Shown: piece after piece, positions 16,807-25,745 of the stretch | Position numbering within the stretch: the first letter of the stretch is position 1 | Layout of the letters: each line of letters starts with the position of its first letter | Source: an uncultured Methanospirillum sp. | GTDB lineage: Archaea; Halobacteriota; Methanomicrobia; Methanomicrobiales; Methanospirillaceae | Direction: 5' to 3' | DNA: 64,000 nt | Assembly: GCF_963668475.1 (NCBI RefSeq) | Contig: NZ_OY764544.1 | Span: 2,790,001 to 2,854,000, forward strand | Program-made: the position numbers and the translations under genes | Notes under the pieces: model-generated | What the model was told of the DNA's origin: nothing | Seen by the model: the letters and a program-made list of their open reading frames with translations, nothing else | The model's database searches: none

Positions 16807-17157
16807 ATGCCGATAGACATCTGGTATGATGAGGATGTCTGGGTATTCAGGCCGTTTGGTAAGATTGATACCGGCCATTCTGTTGATCTGGATACTGCCC
16901 TTACTGAAGGTATCGGGCAGGGTATGAGGTTCATCGTTGTTGATCTCACTGATGTACCATACATTGCAAGTTCAGGTCTTCGTGCCCTGCTCAAATCTGC
17001 AAAGGGTGTAAAACCTGATGGAGGCTGTATTACAGTCTGTGGATTGAACGATGTTGTTCACGAAATTTTGCAGGTATCAGGACTCCTTCATATCTTTACG
17101 GTGTATCCTACCGCGAAGGAAGCAGTTGCTGCAATGAAGACTGTTGAAAGAAAATAA
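16807..17157 (+). CDS. STAS-domain protein, anti-sigma-factor-antagonist type
   Basis: ATG 16807 follows GGGAG at proper spacing and gives a 116-residue single STAS domain; a longer frame from 16738 is possible. The core has VFRPFGKIDTGHSVDL and VVDLTDVPYIASSGLRALL, where the Ser-Ser pair is the usual phosphorylated region of SpoIIAA/RsbV relatives. Archaea lack sigma factors, so it must act in another partner-switching role. No kinase is adjacent. The 260 bases upstream hold no gene. Confidence 0.85.
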   Translation: MPIDIWYDEDVWVFRPFGKIDTGHSVDLDTALTEGIGQGMRFIVVDLTDVPYIASSGLRALLKSAKGVKPDGGCITVCGLNDVVHEILQVSGLLHIFTVYPTAKEAVAAMKTVERK

Positions 17158-17224
17158 ACAAAATATTTGTAGACCAGATCTTGTTTTTTACAAGTGCTGG
17201 CTACCTGCTGTAACGGCTTGAAAT

Positions 17225-17476
17225 TTAAATGGTGGTTGCGTTAGCAGCTGAAGTGTTTGCACCGGTCTCTGCAAGTGGGCTGACGTTGGTCAGGTTCATT
17301 GCATTGTCAACGGTGGTGTTGTTTGCATCGAGGGTTACGTTTGCAACTGCATCGACGAGTTCAGTGGTGTTGTTTACTGCTTCTGTTGCAGTTGCGGTCT
17401 CTTCTGCTGCAAAACATCCGGGTGCGAGCACCAGTGCTGCAACCAGGAGGATAAGGAACTTAGTCATCCGATCCAT
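17225..17476 (-). CDS. Small secreted protein dense in N-glycosylation sequons
   Basis: From ATG 17476 (alternative 17467) the product is about 83 residues. A signal peptide, MTKFLILLVAALVLAPG, is followed by a short mature region of Ala, Asn, Thr and Val. It carries repeated N-X-S/T sequons (NTT, NVT, NTT, NLT, NTS, NAT) and almost no charge beyond the first residues. The function is unknown; the density of archaeal N-glycosylation sites suggests a heavily glycosylated surface or anchored protein. The cysteine in LAPGCFA does not fit a standard lipobox. Confidence 0.6.
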   Translation of the reverse strand: MDRMTKFLILLVAALVLAPGCFAAEETATATEAVNNTTELVDAVANVTLDANNTTVDNAMNLTNVSPLAETGANTSAANATTI

Positions 17477-17758
17477 ATCACATGGTTGGAGGTTCCTCCC
17501 TATGAAGCTAAGTGGTTTAACCTTCTCAAGATGCGGTGCCACATGGGTTTTGACAGATTCCTCAGGAGCTCACTCCCGGATCGCGGATGAAAAATTCTCT
17601 TATGTTCACGTTTTAGATCTGTCTCAATGGTGTGGCCGCGCTTTCAATAGGCCTGATCCAGCAATCATTATATACTGGCTTTAGGGCGGAACATAGAAAC
17701 AGACAGCAGGTCTGATCGGTTAGTATCTATCTCTCTGTGATCAACGACTCAGCCTCAC

Positions 17759-18379
17759 ATGTCTCTCGTTGAATTGGGTATCCTCGGGTTTGTGATCGGC
17801 CTCACCGGTGCCCTTGCACCCGGTCCTACCCTCATCGCAACAATTCAGTCAGCCATCAGAGAGGGGTGGAAGAGCGGACCCCTCGTTACCGGTGGTCATA
17901 TCATCGCAGAACTCCTGGTGGTGATCCTGATTGCGGCGGGAATACCCTTCCTCCCTGAACAATCATCACTCCTCATTGCCGTTGCAGGTGGCACTGCGTT
18001 GATCATCTTCGGTGTTCTGACAATTCGATCAGCCAGGGGTGCCACTCTGTCCATGGCATCCACTGCTGCCGGATCCGGTTCCCCGTTTCTTGCCGGACTC
18101 ATAACCAGCATCTCAAATCCGTACTTCTGGATCTGGTGGTTCTCGGTTGGCAGTGCCCTCCTGATCAGTTCTCTTGCAAGCGGTCTGGCCGGGCTTGTTG
18201 CTTTCATCTTCGGACACTGGTTATCAGATCTCAGCTGGTTCACGCTGGTCTCGCTAAGCATCCATAAAAGCCGGGTGTTGCTTGGTGACCGCGAATACAT
18301 GCTTATCCTCTACGCATGTGGTGCAGTGCTGGTGATATTTGGGATATGGTTTGTTGTATCAGGTGTTCACTCGGTGTAA
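17759..18379 (+). CDS. LysE/RhtB-family exporter
   Basis: The 206-residue membrane protein shows the LysE pattern: GFVIGLTGALAPGPTLIATI near the N-terminus, SGPLVTGGHIIAEL, LITSISNPYFWIWWFSVG in the middle, and about six hydrophobic helices. LysE-type proteins export basic amino acids or related small molecules. It ends six bases before the convergent methyltransferase gene. The substrate is not predictable. Confidence 0.88.
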   Translation: MSLVELGILGFVIGLTGALAPGPTLIATIQSAIREGWKSGPLVTGGHIIAELLVVILIAAGIPFLPEQSSLLIAVAGGTALIIFGVLTIRSARGATLSMASTAAGSGSPFLAGLITSISNPYFWIWWFSVGSALLISSLASGLAGLVAFIFGHWLSDLSWFTLVSLSIHKSRVLLGDREYMLILYACGAVLVIFGIWFVVSGVHSV

Positions 18380-18384
18380 GGAAA

Positions 18385-19206
18385 TCACCGGCATTTCACT
18401 CCTGTTGCCTTGAAGAAGGTGTAACAAAAAACGCCATCTGGCTCACAGGTCCGGTATAATCCCTGTATTCCTTCCTCAAACCTCTCCTCTGATATCAGTG
18501 CTGCAGCGACCGCATCCTTCTGCACTCCTTCAATCATCGCTGTAAATGTTTTTCTGGTAAATCCGTCAATAAGTTCCGGCTTACTGGCATCCACATACAC
18601 CATGCGGGGAGAGACCCTGACCTCAGAAAACCCGCTCTCTGCCAGAAGCGGGTAGAGTCTTCTTCCTATGCATGCATCCCCGCCTGAACGGTGCTGCAGT
18701 TCGATCTGGGTCTGAACGGCATCGATGGCAGGCTGACTTGGAGGATAAAAATAAACAGATCCGTGATCTCCCTCAATCACCATGATCGATCCCCCGTGTT
18801 TTAAAACACGTTTCAGTTCGTTGAGTGCCTTTGTGGGTTCTGGAAGGTGCTCGAGTACGAAACAGAGGAAGATATGGTCGAATGTCTCGTCATCGTACGG
18901 GAGATCCCTGATATCTGCCTGTTCAAATGTGACCTGATTAACACAGGTGCCAGCTTCCTTTTTGAGTCGTTCTTCTGCCGTATCCAGGGACGACTGTGAT
19001 ATGTCTATTGAATGAAATCTGCAATCCGGATTTTGTGTCGTTATGATACCGGTCTGGGCACCTGTTCCGCATCCGGCTTCAAGAACCAGACTTCCCGGAG
19101 GGAACCGGGTATCATGATGAAGGATCTGTGTGAGGGTATTCGCCTGATCGGCCAGGCGGGCTGCTTCGCGTTCAGAGTATCCATGAACATATGCAGACTG
19201 AATCAT
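18385..19206 (-). CDS. Class I SAM-dependent methyltransferase
   Basis: The 273-residue protein has methyltransferase motif I (LVLEAGCGTGAQTG), acidic motif II (FHSIDISQSSLDTA), QADIRDLPYDDETFDHIFL and a post-motif helix KALNELKRVLKHGGSIMVIE. This is the UbiE/Methyltransf_11 type. The C-terminal half (GRRLYPLLAESGFSEV, PRMVYVD) is substrate-specific and unrecognised. It converges on the LysE gene and follows the nicotinate phosphoribosyltransferase gene on the same strand. Confidence 0.85.
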   Translation of the reverse strand: MIQSAYVHGYSEREAARLADQANTLTQILHHDTRFPPGSLVLEAGCGTGAQTGIITTQNPDCRFHSIDISQSSLDTAEERLKKEAGTCVNQVTFEQADIRDLPYDDETFDHIFLCFVLEHLPEPTKALNELKRVLKHGGSIMVIEGDHGSVYFYPPSQPAIDAVQTQIELQHRSGGDACIGRRLYPLLAESGFSEVRVSPRMVYVDASKPELIDGFTRKTFTAMIEGVQKDAVAAALISEERFEEGIQGLYRTCEPDGVFCYTFFKATGVKCR

Positions 19207-19247
19207 CTGCTACCCGTTGTCACACAGAATAGAGAAGGTTTCTTCTT

Positions 19248-20516
19248 TTATCTGATAATTACCCGGTACCGATTTTGGGTGAGTCCTTTCATCCCTACCG
19301 GAAGCCGGTTAACGTCATGTCTGAATCGCTCCCTGCTTTGTTCAAGCGAGGTATCAAACCCAGTCAGATTCCCGTTCAGGATGACTGTCTCAAGCAGTTT
19401 CTCACCAGACTTCCCTGTGGTTTCTGTGGATATCTCATCGTGATCCATCAGGCCTTCATCGTTATAATATCGGTAAATTTCCCGTCTTCCTGGTATGGTC
19501 ACCTTCCCCGGACTTGTCTTTGATCTGGGTATTCCTTCGTACTCTACGAGTTTGTACGTCATGTCAAGGAACGGGATATCTGATGAGGTCAGCAGTTTTG
19601 TCCCGACTCCGAACGAATCGATCGGGATTCCAGCCTGCAGCCAGCGATCAATGTCATGTTCGTCAACCCCTCCGGTTGCGATGATACGGATATGGCTGTG
19701 GCCATGTTCATCCAGGTACTGCCGTACCTGTGGAACGATACTGGCAATATCACCACTGTCAATCCTGACCGCTGAAACAGGCAACCCTTCTGCTGCAAGC
19801 CGTGCAGCGGTGGCAACTCCGGCCATCGTATCATACGTATCTATGAGGAGAACGGGGTCATCCGGGAACGTTTTGATATATGCTCTGAAGGCTTCTTCTT
19901 CAGATGAAAAGATGAGGACGTATGAATGGGCCATCGTTCCTGATACCGGAATCCCGTATAGTCTCCCGGCTTCAACATTTGACGTCCCAAGAAATCCTGC
20001 GATGTATGTGGCACGGGCAGCATACGTTCCTCCTTCGGGTCCGTGAGCTCTTCGAAGTCCGAAATCAACCAGACCATGCCCTCTGCTGACAGCCATCATC
20101 CTGGCAGCCTTTGAAGCGATCACTGTCTGATGGTGGATCAGGTTCAGGGCTATTGTTTCAAGAATCTGTACTTCAGGCAGTGATCCCTCTATTCTGACGA
20201 GCGGTTCGCTCTCAAATACAATTCTCCCTTCCGGGACCGCAATGACATCTCCTGAAAACCTGAACGATGAGAGCCAGGTGAGAAAATCATCAGTGAATTT
20301 GTCGAGTGATCGCAGGTAGGAGATATCTTCTGCAGTGAAGGTGAAGGTTGTAAGGTACCGGATCAGGCTGTCAAGTCCGCAGGAGACTAGAAAATTCCGC
20401 TCCGGCGGCATCGTTCTGACCGAGATGGAGAATACAGCACGACCTGTCTTACCATGCTCAAGAAAACTCTGTGCCATGGTCAGTTCGTAGAGATCAGTAA
20501 GTAATGCGGTTGACAT
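19248..20516 (-). CDS. pncB: Nicotinate phosphoribosyltransferase
   Basis: The 422-residue enzyme begins MSTALLTDLYELTMAQSFLE, the typical start of this family. It contains RRAHGPEGGTYAARATYIAG, GTMAHSYVL, AVRIDSGDI and the phosphate-binding end of the barrel IIATGGVDEHDI, then FGVGTKLLTSSD. It makes nicotinate mononucleotide from nicotinate and PRPP in NAD salvage. Length and motifs are complete. Confidence 0.92.
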   Translation of the reverse strand: MSTALLTDLYELTMAQSFLEHGKTGRAVFSISVRTMPPERNFLVSCGLDSLIRYLTTFTFTAEDISYLRSLDKFTDDFLTWLSSFRFSGDVIAVPEGRIVFESEPLVRIEGSLPEVQILETIALNLIHHQTVIASKAARMMAVSRGHGLVDFGLRRAHGPEGGTYAARATYIAGFLGTSNVEAGRLYGIPVSGTMAHSYVLIFSSEEEAFRAYIKTFPDDPVLLIDTYDTMAGVATAARLAAEGLPVSAVRIDSGDIASIVPQVRQYLDEHGHSHIRIIATGGVDEHDIDRWLQAGIPIDSFGVGTKLLTSSDIPFLDMTYKLVEYEGIPRSKTSPGKVTIPGRREIYRYYNDEGLMDHDEISTETTGKSGEKLLETVILNGNLTGFDTSLEQSRERFRHDVNRLPVGMKGLTQNRYRVIIR

Positions 20517-20691
20517 TGTATGGGTACTCCGGAGATCCCGTCTCGTAATATATCAACAGTCAGGATCAGGTACAGATAGTGTAGGAACTTCTGCTCTGAT
20601 CAGTGATAGTGGTGCCAGTTCTGGTTTCTCATTATGAGTGCTGTCTGGTCATGGAAACCTGTGTCATATCTATCCTTTAGCATGAGTCCTC

Positions 20692-20740
20692 TTCATCGGT
20701 CCTAACTGGGGCCCCCAACGGATCATCGTTGAGGTTTTTA
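20692..20740 (+). repeat. Dispersed GGGGCCC-hairpin element, copy 2
   Basis: TTCATC, GTCCT, CTGGGGCCCC, then a hairpin CAACG/CGTTG with a six-base loop, and GAGG followed by TTTTTA. It sits between divergent genes, 26 bases before the ATG at 20766, so it cannot be only a terminator for an upstream gene. Compare copies at 7055 and 52786. Confidence 0.6.
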
Positions 20741-20765
20741 TCTTTCTCACTGCCTATTGGTACAT

Positions 20766-21590
20766 ATGGCCTTTCTTGCAACCGGATTTCAGGAGTCAGA
20801 TCTGGATAAAACCGGCAGTCTGATCAGTTGTCTGGATGCAATCAGATCTCATCCCTTCTTCAAAGAGGTAAAAGAGGAGAGTTTCAGGCTCCTGGATCTG
20901 CATGCCGGAGATCGCCTCCTTGAGGTTGGATGCGGTACCGGTTGGGATGCCTGGAGCCTTGCCAGCCTTACCGGTCAAAAAGGCCTGGTAACTGCGATAG
21001 ATCCCGGGTTATCGATGCTTCGAGAGGCACAAAATGGGTCTCCCTGTTCTGCTTCATCCACCCACAAGGGTAACTCCCCTGTTTTTGCAAGAATGGATGG
21101 GCGTTTCCTTGGTTTTGGTAATACAGTCTTTGATGCGGTCAGGGAGGATCGTGCCCTTCAGCATATTGAGCATCCAGAAAATGTAGTTGGTGAGATGCTG
21201 CGTGTCCTGAAACCTGGCGGAAGGTTTGTGCTGTTTGAACCAGACTGGGAACTTTTTATCATCGATCATCCGATGCCGGAGATCACCCGCAAGATCCTGA
21301 ATTTCTGGGCAGATCAGTTCATGAACGGATGGATTGGACGAAGATTATGCCGGATATGTCTGGATCATGGTGTCCGTGATCTCACCGTACTTCCCCGCAC
21401 TCTCATCCTGCATGATCTTGACACCTGTGATCAGATATTTGGGATTAGAGACACTGTCTCACATGCCAGAGAGGTTGGCCTGATCTCAAAAGATGATGGT
21501 GAAGCATGGGTTTTGGCTCTGAAAGAATTAGATAATACTGGCAGATTTTTTTCATCGTTTACCGGCTTTCTGGTAACAGGAAGAAAATGA
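20766..21590 (+). CDS. SAM-dependent methyltransferase
   Basis: From ATG 20766 (MAFLATGFQESDLD) the product is about 274 residues. It has RLLEVGCGTGWDAWSLA as motif I, TAIDPGLSMLREAQ as motif II, FARMDGRFLGFGNTVFDAV and LRVLKPGGRFVLFEPDW. This is the Methyltransf_11/ubiquinone-type family. The substrate is unknown. A TTG nine bases upstream is a weaker start. Confidence 0.85.
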   Translation: MAFLATGFQESDLDKTGSLISCLDAIRSHPFFKEVKEESFRLLDLHAGDRLLEVGCGTGWDAWSLASLTGQKGLVTAIDPGLSMLREAQNGSPCSASSTHKGNSPVFARMDGRFLGFGNTVFDAVREDRALQHIEHPENVVGEMLRVLKPGGRFVLFEPDWELFIIDHPMPEITRKILNFWADQFMNGWIGRRLCRICLDHGVRDLTVLPRTLILHDLDTCDQIFGIRDTVSHAREVGLISKDDGEAWVLALKELDNTGRFFSSFTGFLVTGRK

Positions 21591-21612
21591 TCTATGACAT
21601 CTCTCTCTTGTT

Positions 21613-22827
21613 TCAGGTATGGGATCTGGCTACTCCGCATGCAATTGCTGCCAGTTTTACTGCTTCAGCCACAGCGGTGACAACTCCCCTGTCAAGAGGA
21701 TCCGGGAGGATCTTTTCAGGGGTCGGGGAACTCACGCAACCCGCGATTGCGTGGGCAGCTGCGATCTTCATCTCATCGGTGATCCGGGTGGCACGTGCAT
21801 CGAGCGCTCCTCTGAATATCCCCGGAAATGCAAGGACATTGTTGACCTGGTTGGGATAATCACTCCTGCCTGTGCCGACGACTACTGCTCCGGCATTACG
21901 TGCTTTGTCAGGCATGATCTCAGGAACCGGATTTGCCAGAGAGAGGACGATCGGATCAGGTCCCATGGAGCTGATCATCTCTTCTGAAACCAGGTTTGCA
22001 ACAGAAACACCGATAAATGCATCTGCACCTCTCATAGCGTCAGCAAGGGTCCCGGTTCTGTGTACTGAATTCGTCTCGTCACCGAGGATGAATTTGTATT
22101 TGTTATCATACAGCCCGGGCCTTCCCCTGTAGATTATCCCGGTTCTATCACAAGCAATCAGTTCCTGAACAGGTGTACAGGATTGGGTGTCATACCCGAT
22201 GCATTTGAGTAGCCTGCATATCGCATACCCTGCAGCACCCGCTCCGCAGACAACAACTTTCAGATCTTCAAACTGCTTTCCGGTAACTTTGCAGGCGTTA
22301 ATCAGTGCTGCAAGAACTGCCACTGCTGCTCCGTGCTGATCATCGTGCATCACCGGGATGCCAAGATCCTGAAGTTCCTCCTCGATCTCAAAACAGGCAG
22401 GTGCAGCGATATCTTCCAGATTGATCCCTCCGAACACCGGAGCCAGACTCCTGATGATCCGTACCAGATCCTCACTCATTGCGTCGAGACAGATTGGAAA
22501 TGCGTCAATGCCTGCAAACTCCTTGAACAAAATAGCCTTCCCTTCCATGACCGGAATTCCGGCAGAAGGACCGATATCACCGAGGCCGAGAACCGCCGTT
22601 CCATCAGATATAATGGCGATCGTGTTAGATTTCAGGGTATATTTCCAGACCGACTCCGGATTTCTTGCAATCTCCCTGCAGACCTCTGCCACTCCTGGTG
22701 TGTATGCCCTGCTCAGGTCTTCCCGGTTTGTAAGCGGAACCTTTGATCTGATCTCCAGTTTCCCGAAATGAGCAGCATGCAACGCCAGTGACTCACGTCC
22801 GATATCTGATCCTGTATCCCCGTCCAT
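21613..22827 (-). CDS. Malic enzyme
   Basis: The 404-residue protein is the short prokaryotic malic enzyme (malate to pyruvate plus CO2 with NAD(P)). The signature LTNREDLSRAYTPGVAEVC, the catalytic-lysine region MEGKAILFKEFAGIDAFP, and the metal-binding FGGINLEDIAAPACFEIE and VMHDDQHGAA are present. The Rossmann motif reads VVCGAGAAGYAICRLL. It converges with the methyltransferase at 20766. In a methanogen it could interconvert C3 and C4 intermediates. Confidence 0.93.
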   Translation of the reverse strand: MDGDTGSDIGRESLALHAAHFGKLEIRSKVPLTNREDLSRAYTPGVAEVCREIARNPESVWKYTLKSNTIAIISDGTAVLGLGDIGPSAGIPVMEGKAILFKEFAGIDAFPICLDAMSEDLVRIIRSLAPVFGGINLEDIAAPACFEIEEELQDLGIPVMHDDQHGAAVAVLAALINACKVTGKQFEDLKVVVCGAGAAGYAICRLLKCIGYDTQSCTPVQELIACDRTGIIYRGRPGLYDNKYKFILGDETNSVHRTGTLADAMRGADAFIGVSVANLVSEEMISSMGPDPIVLSLANPVPEIMPDKARNAGAVVVGTGRSDYPNQVNNVLAFPGIFRGALDARATRITDEMKIAAAHAIAGCVSSPTPEKILPDPLDRGVVTAVAEAVKLAAIACGVARSHT

Positions 22828-22922
22828 ATCTTCATAGTCCGGGTCAGAAGGAATGAATCTTTCGCAGCGGGGAAAAAATTCAGGAAGAGGCTGAATAAAA
22901 GAATGAGTAACCGTAATCCGGT

Positions 22923-23816
22923 TTATGGTTCGCGGTACGGGCTGATGAGCCGGAGAGTTGATTTCGGCTGCCGGTCTGAGTCACGTGAATTTGAGATCTG
23001 CTGTTCTTCCCTGATCGAACCTTTGTGCATGATGAGGTATCCACGTGATTCAAGAGCAAACTGGACCCCTTCCTGCAGTGTCGCACGTGTCTGAATGTCG
23101 CGTAGTTCAATACCCAGCTGAACCATCGTCATGGCGACCTCAGGCTTGATGCCGGTCATGATAACGTAGGCACCGAGGAGTTTAATTGCAACAGTGGCCT
23201 TGATGATATTTCTGGCACCGGTCTCGTCCATGCTCTGAACAGCAGTCCCGTCCATGATGATGTACCTGGCTGATTCTCTTCTTATTGCATCAAGAAGCTG
23301 GGCTATCATCTTGTCTGCGCGAATGGTATCCAGAGTACCGATGAGCGGGAGGATCAGGATCTCATCCCAGATCTTTGATATCGGGGTTGAAAGTTCGAGA
23401 ATTTCCTGGGTCTTCTGTCTGATTGCACGTTCAGCAGCAAGTTTCTCAGTAATATCAATAAACCTGACAACCATCTGTTCGCTGGTGGCACTCCCATAGC
23501 GTCTCATCAGACTTGCATTGATGGTAAAGGTACGCCTGCCTGCCTTCGGGAAGATGTGATCCAGTTCAAAGCTCTCAATCGCTTTCTTCTCTCTGAAAAC
23601 AAGTTCGAGTTTCTCCTTCATCACCGGAAGATCAAGCATTCCTCCACCGATGGAGTAGATGGACTTTCCCTCAATATCTGCCCTTCCGACACCGAACGTG
23701 GTATCAAATGCACGGTTTCCGAAGACGATCTCATAGGATTCATTGAGCACAAAAAGAGGTTCATCAACGGTTTGAATTATTTCAAACGGATCGACATTCG
23801 TTGCCCGGTTACTCAT
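22923..23816 (-). CDS. PAS-STAS regulatory protein, RsbR-like
   Basis: The 297-residue protein has an N-terminal PAS domain (residues ~10-125; VDEPLFVLNESYEIVFGN, ending VVRFIDITEKLAAERA), a helical linker, and a STAS domain (~145-265; SKIWDEILILPLIGTLDT, YIIMDGTAVQSMDETGARN, TGIKPEVAMTMVQLG). This is the order in bacterial RsbR/stressosome sensors. A 30-residue basic tail follows. It may work with the separate STAS protein at 16807. A 370-base leader region with hairpins and an operator-like element lies upstream. Confidence 0.85.
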   Translation of the reverse strand: MSNRATNVDPFEIIQTVDEPLFVLNESYEIVFGNRAFDTTFGVGRADIEGKSIYSIGGGMLDLPVMKEKLELVFREKKAIESFELDHIFPKAGRRTFTINASLMRRYGSATSEQMVVRFIDITEKLAAERAIRQKTQEILELSTPISKIWDEILILPLIGTLDTIRADKMIAQLLDAIRRESARYIIMDGTAVQSMDETGARNIIKATVAIKLLGAYVIMTGIKPEVAMTMVQLGIELRDIQTRATLQEGVQFALESRGYLIMHKGSIREEQQISNSRDSDRQPKSTLRLISPYREP

Positions 23817-24102
23817 ACTATCTCATATCCCCTGTGTCCGATATGATACTTTCGACAAGGTCTTTGCTCCCACAAAATTTAGCAAAAACGGTTCAGATTT
23901 TAATTCGCACTGGATGAATAGCGAATAAGAGGAGACTGTGTTGGAGTTCGTTGAAGCGGGGTTTTACCCCCGCTGAAATTTAGGAGGATTGTAGGAGATT
24001 ACTCTCTGTGTTCATTCACAGATTCTGCTGATGAAGTCCCTCTCCTGCCATCTTTTGAGGGGTGGCGGTGTGATGAATAGTAGTAGCATTGCTATATGTA
24101 TA
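23817..24102. other. Intergenic leader with three consecutive hairpins
   Basis: Three short stems occur in about 115 bases: AGCGGGG/CCCCGCT (23955-23974), TCTGTG/CACAGA (24005-24022) and GCCATC/GGTGGC around 24037-24060 with one G-U pair. The first resembles hairpins at IS200/IS605 element ends, but no transposase is near. If transcription starts near the TATA-like stretch at about 24100 on the minus strand, this would be the PAS-STAS mRNA leader. No protein is encoded. Confidence 0.4.
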
Positions 24103-24141
24103 TAATTAACGATGGGCGGTTCGACATTTCACGTAATTATG
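24103..24141. promoter_or_regulatory. Operator-like element, copy A (PAS-STAS side)
   Basis: TAATTAACGA (24103), GTTCGACA (24119) and ACGTAATTATG (24131) match the element at 27529 in order and spacing; only one base is inserted in the last block. Outer blocks are roughly inverted (TAATT...AATTA). It lies between the end of the mevalonate operon and the PAS-STAS gene, overlapping a minus-strand TATA-like sequence. Confidence 0.6.
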
Positions 24142-24189
24142 CGGAACCGGTCTGTTGAAAAAGAAGCAGATAAAAAAGGCCTGAAAGAT

Positions 24190-24579
24190 TCAGGCCGGTA
24201 CAAACTTTGTACCGTAAAATATTGCGCCGCTTGATCCCTCTTCAGCGAGTTTACGGAAGACCGGCCTGACCCGCATTCCGATATGGATCTTATCAATCTC
24301 ACAGATCACATGGGAGGTCAGCTTGGTCCCCTCATCAAGCTCGATGATGGCGAGGGCATAGGGTGTCAGGAATTTGAACTGATCCCCGGCGCTCCTGATG
24401 ATGGAGTAGGTGATCACTGTTCCGGTTCCCTTGAATTTGTGATCTACGATCTTTCCTTCACGACGACAGTCAGGACAGAATGGTCGTGGCGGGTAGAAGT
24501 ATCTGCCACAGGTTTCGCAGTGTGTACCGATCAGATTGTATCTGTTCTGCTGCTTTCTCCAGAAACGTGCAACACTCAT
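24190..24579 (-). CDS. DUF35 Zn-ribbon/OB-fold acyl-CoA-binding protein
   Basis: The 129-residue protein has an N-terminal helix (SVARFWRKQQNRY), a rubredoxin-like zinc ribbon with Cys21, Cys24, Cys35 and Cys38 (CETCGRYF, FCPDCRREG), and an OB-fold (GTGTVITYSIIRSAGDQF, YALAIIELDEGTKL). In archaea this protein bridges thiolase and HMG-CoA synthase in a complex that channels acetoacetyl-CoA. It is the last gene of the operon, two bases after the thiolase. Confidence 0.93.
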   Translation of the reverse strand: MSVARFWRKQQNRYNLIGTHCETCGRYFYPPRPFCPDCRREGKIVDHKFKGTGTVITYSIIRSAGDQFKFLTPYALAIIELDEGTKLTSHVICEIDKIHIGMRVRPVFRKLAEEGSSGAIFYGTKFVPA

Positions 24580-24581
24580 GC

Positions 24582-25745
24582 TTAAGCCCTCCCGAAGATA
24601 TGACAGACTACAGTTGCCCCTGTTCCTCCCACGTTCTGGGTCATACCAATGTCTGCATCAAGTTGTCGTTTTCCGGCATCGCCACGAAGTTGCTTGACAA
24701 CCTCGTAAACCTGTTTGACTCCGGTTGCTCCGACCGGGTGACCACATGCTTTCAGTCCACCGCTCGGGTTGACTGGAAGTTTTCCTCCAAGGGCCGTGTA
24801 TCCCTCTTCGGTCAGTTTTCCTGCCTCTCCCTTCTTGCAGAATCCGAGATCCTCAATGGCACAGATCTCTGCAATGGTGAAACAGTCGTGCACCTCAACA
24901 AATCCGATATCCTTACGCTCAACCTTTGCCATCTGGAACGCCCTGTTTCCTGCAGCAACCGTTGCATCAAGAGTGCAGATGTCCTTTCGGTCATGAAGTG
25001 CGATGGAACTTGATGCCTGGCCACAGCCAAGAACCTTGATTGGAGTGTCCGTGAACTCACGTGCCCGCTCAAGCGGGGCAAGAATGACTGCAGAGGCCCC
25101 GTCTGTTACCGGTGAACAGTCAAAGAGTCTGAGCGGATCTGCAACCAGGGTTGATTTCATTACTGTTTCAAGAGTAATTGGCTTCTGGAACTGTGCGTTA
25201 GGGTTCAATGCACCGTTCTCATGGTTCTTCACTGCGACCTGAGCAAGTTGCTCGCGGGTAAGGCCGTACCGGTGCATGTACTGGGTCGCGATCATAGCGT
25301 AGAGACCGGGGAATGTAATTCCTGCAATGCCTTCCCACTCCCTGTCTGCAGCAGCAGCTAGCACATCGGTAGTGACACTGGTATCGACATCGGTCATCTT
25401 CTCAACTCCCGCTGCGACAACGATGTCTGACATTCCTGAAGCAACAGCGGTGTAGGCCTGCCTGAATGCAAGTCCACCTGATGCACATGCGGCCTCAACA
25501 CGAGTTGCTGGGATATTTTCCGTCGCAAGACCTGCATAATCTGCGATGAGTGCCCCGACATGCTCCTGCTCAACAAATCTTCCTGCACTCATGTTACCGA
25601 CGAAGAGTTCGTCGATGTGCTCACCTGAAAGATTTGCATCCTCCAGTGCCAGGGCACCAGCCTCAACAAAGAGGTTCCTGAATGAACTCTCCCACTTCTC
25701 ACCGAACTTTGTGCAACCGACTCCGATAACTGCGACTTCTCTCAT
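24582..25745 (-). CDS. Acetyl-CoA acetyltransferase (archaeal thiolase)
   Basis: The 387-residue SCP2-like thiolase condenses two acetyl-CoA to acetoacetyl-CoA, the first mevalonate-pathway step. The nucleophilic Cys lies in [16 protein letters not shown], and the catalytic His in [15 protein letters not shown]. The C-terminal loop reads [14 protein letters not shown], without the second Cys of bacterial thiolases, as is common in archaeal forms. It overlaps the HMG-CoA synthase stop by four bases. Confidence 0.93.
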   Translation of the reverse strand: MREVAVIGVGCTKFGEKWESSFRNLFVEAGALALEDANLSGEHIDELFVGNMSAGRFVEQEHVGALIADYAGLATENIPATRVEAACASGGLAFRQAYTAVASGMSDIVVAAGVEKMTDVDTSVTTDVLAAAADREWEGIAGITFPGLYAMIATQYMHRYGLTREQLAQVAVKNHENGALNPNAQFQKPITLETVMKSTLVADPLRLFDCSPVTDGASAVILAPLERAREFTDTPIKVLGCGQASSSIALHDRKDICTLDATVAAGNRAFQMAKVERKDIGFVEVHDCFTIAEICAIEDLGFCKKGEAGKLTEEGYTALGGKLPVNPSGGLKACGHPVGATGVKQVYEVVKQLRGDAGKRQLDADIGMTQNVGGTGATVVCHIFGRA

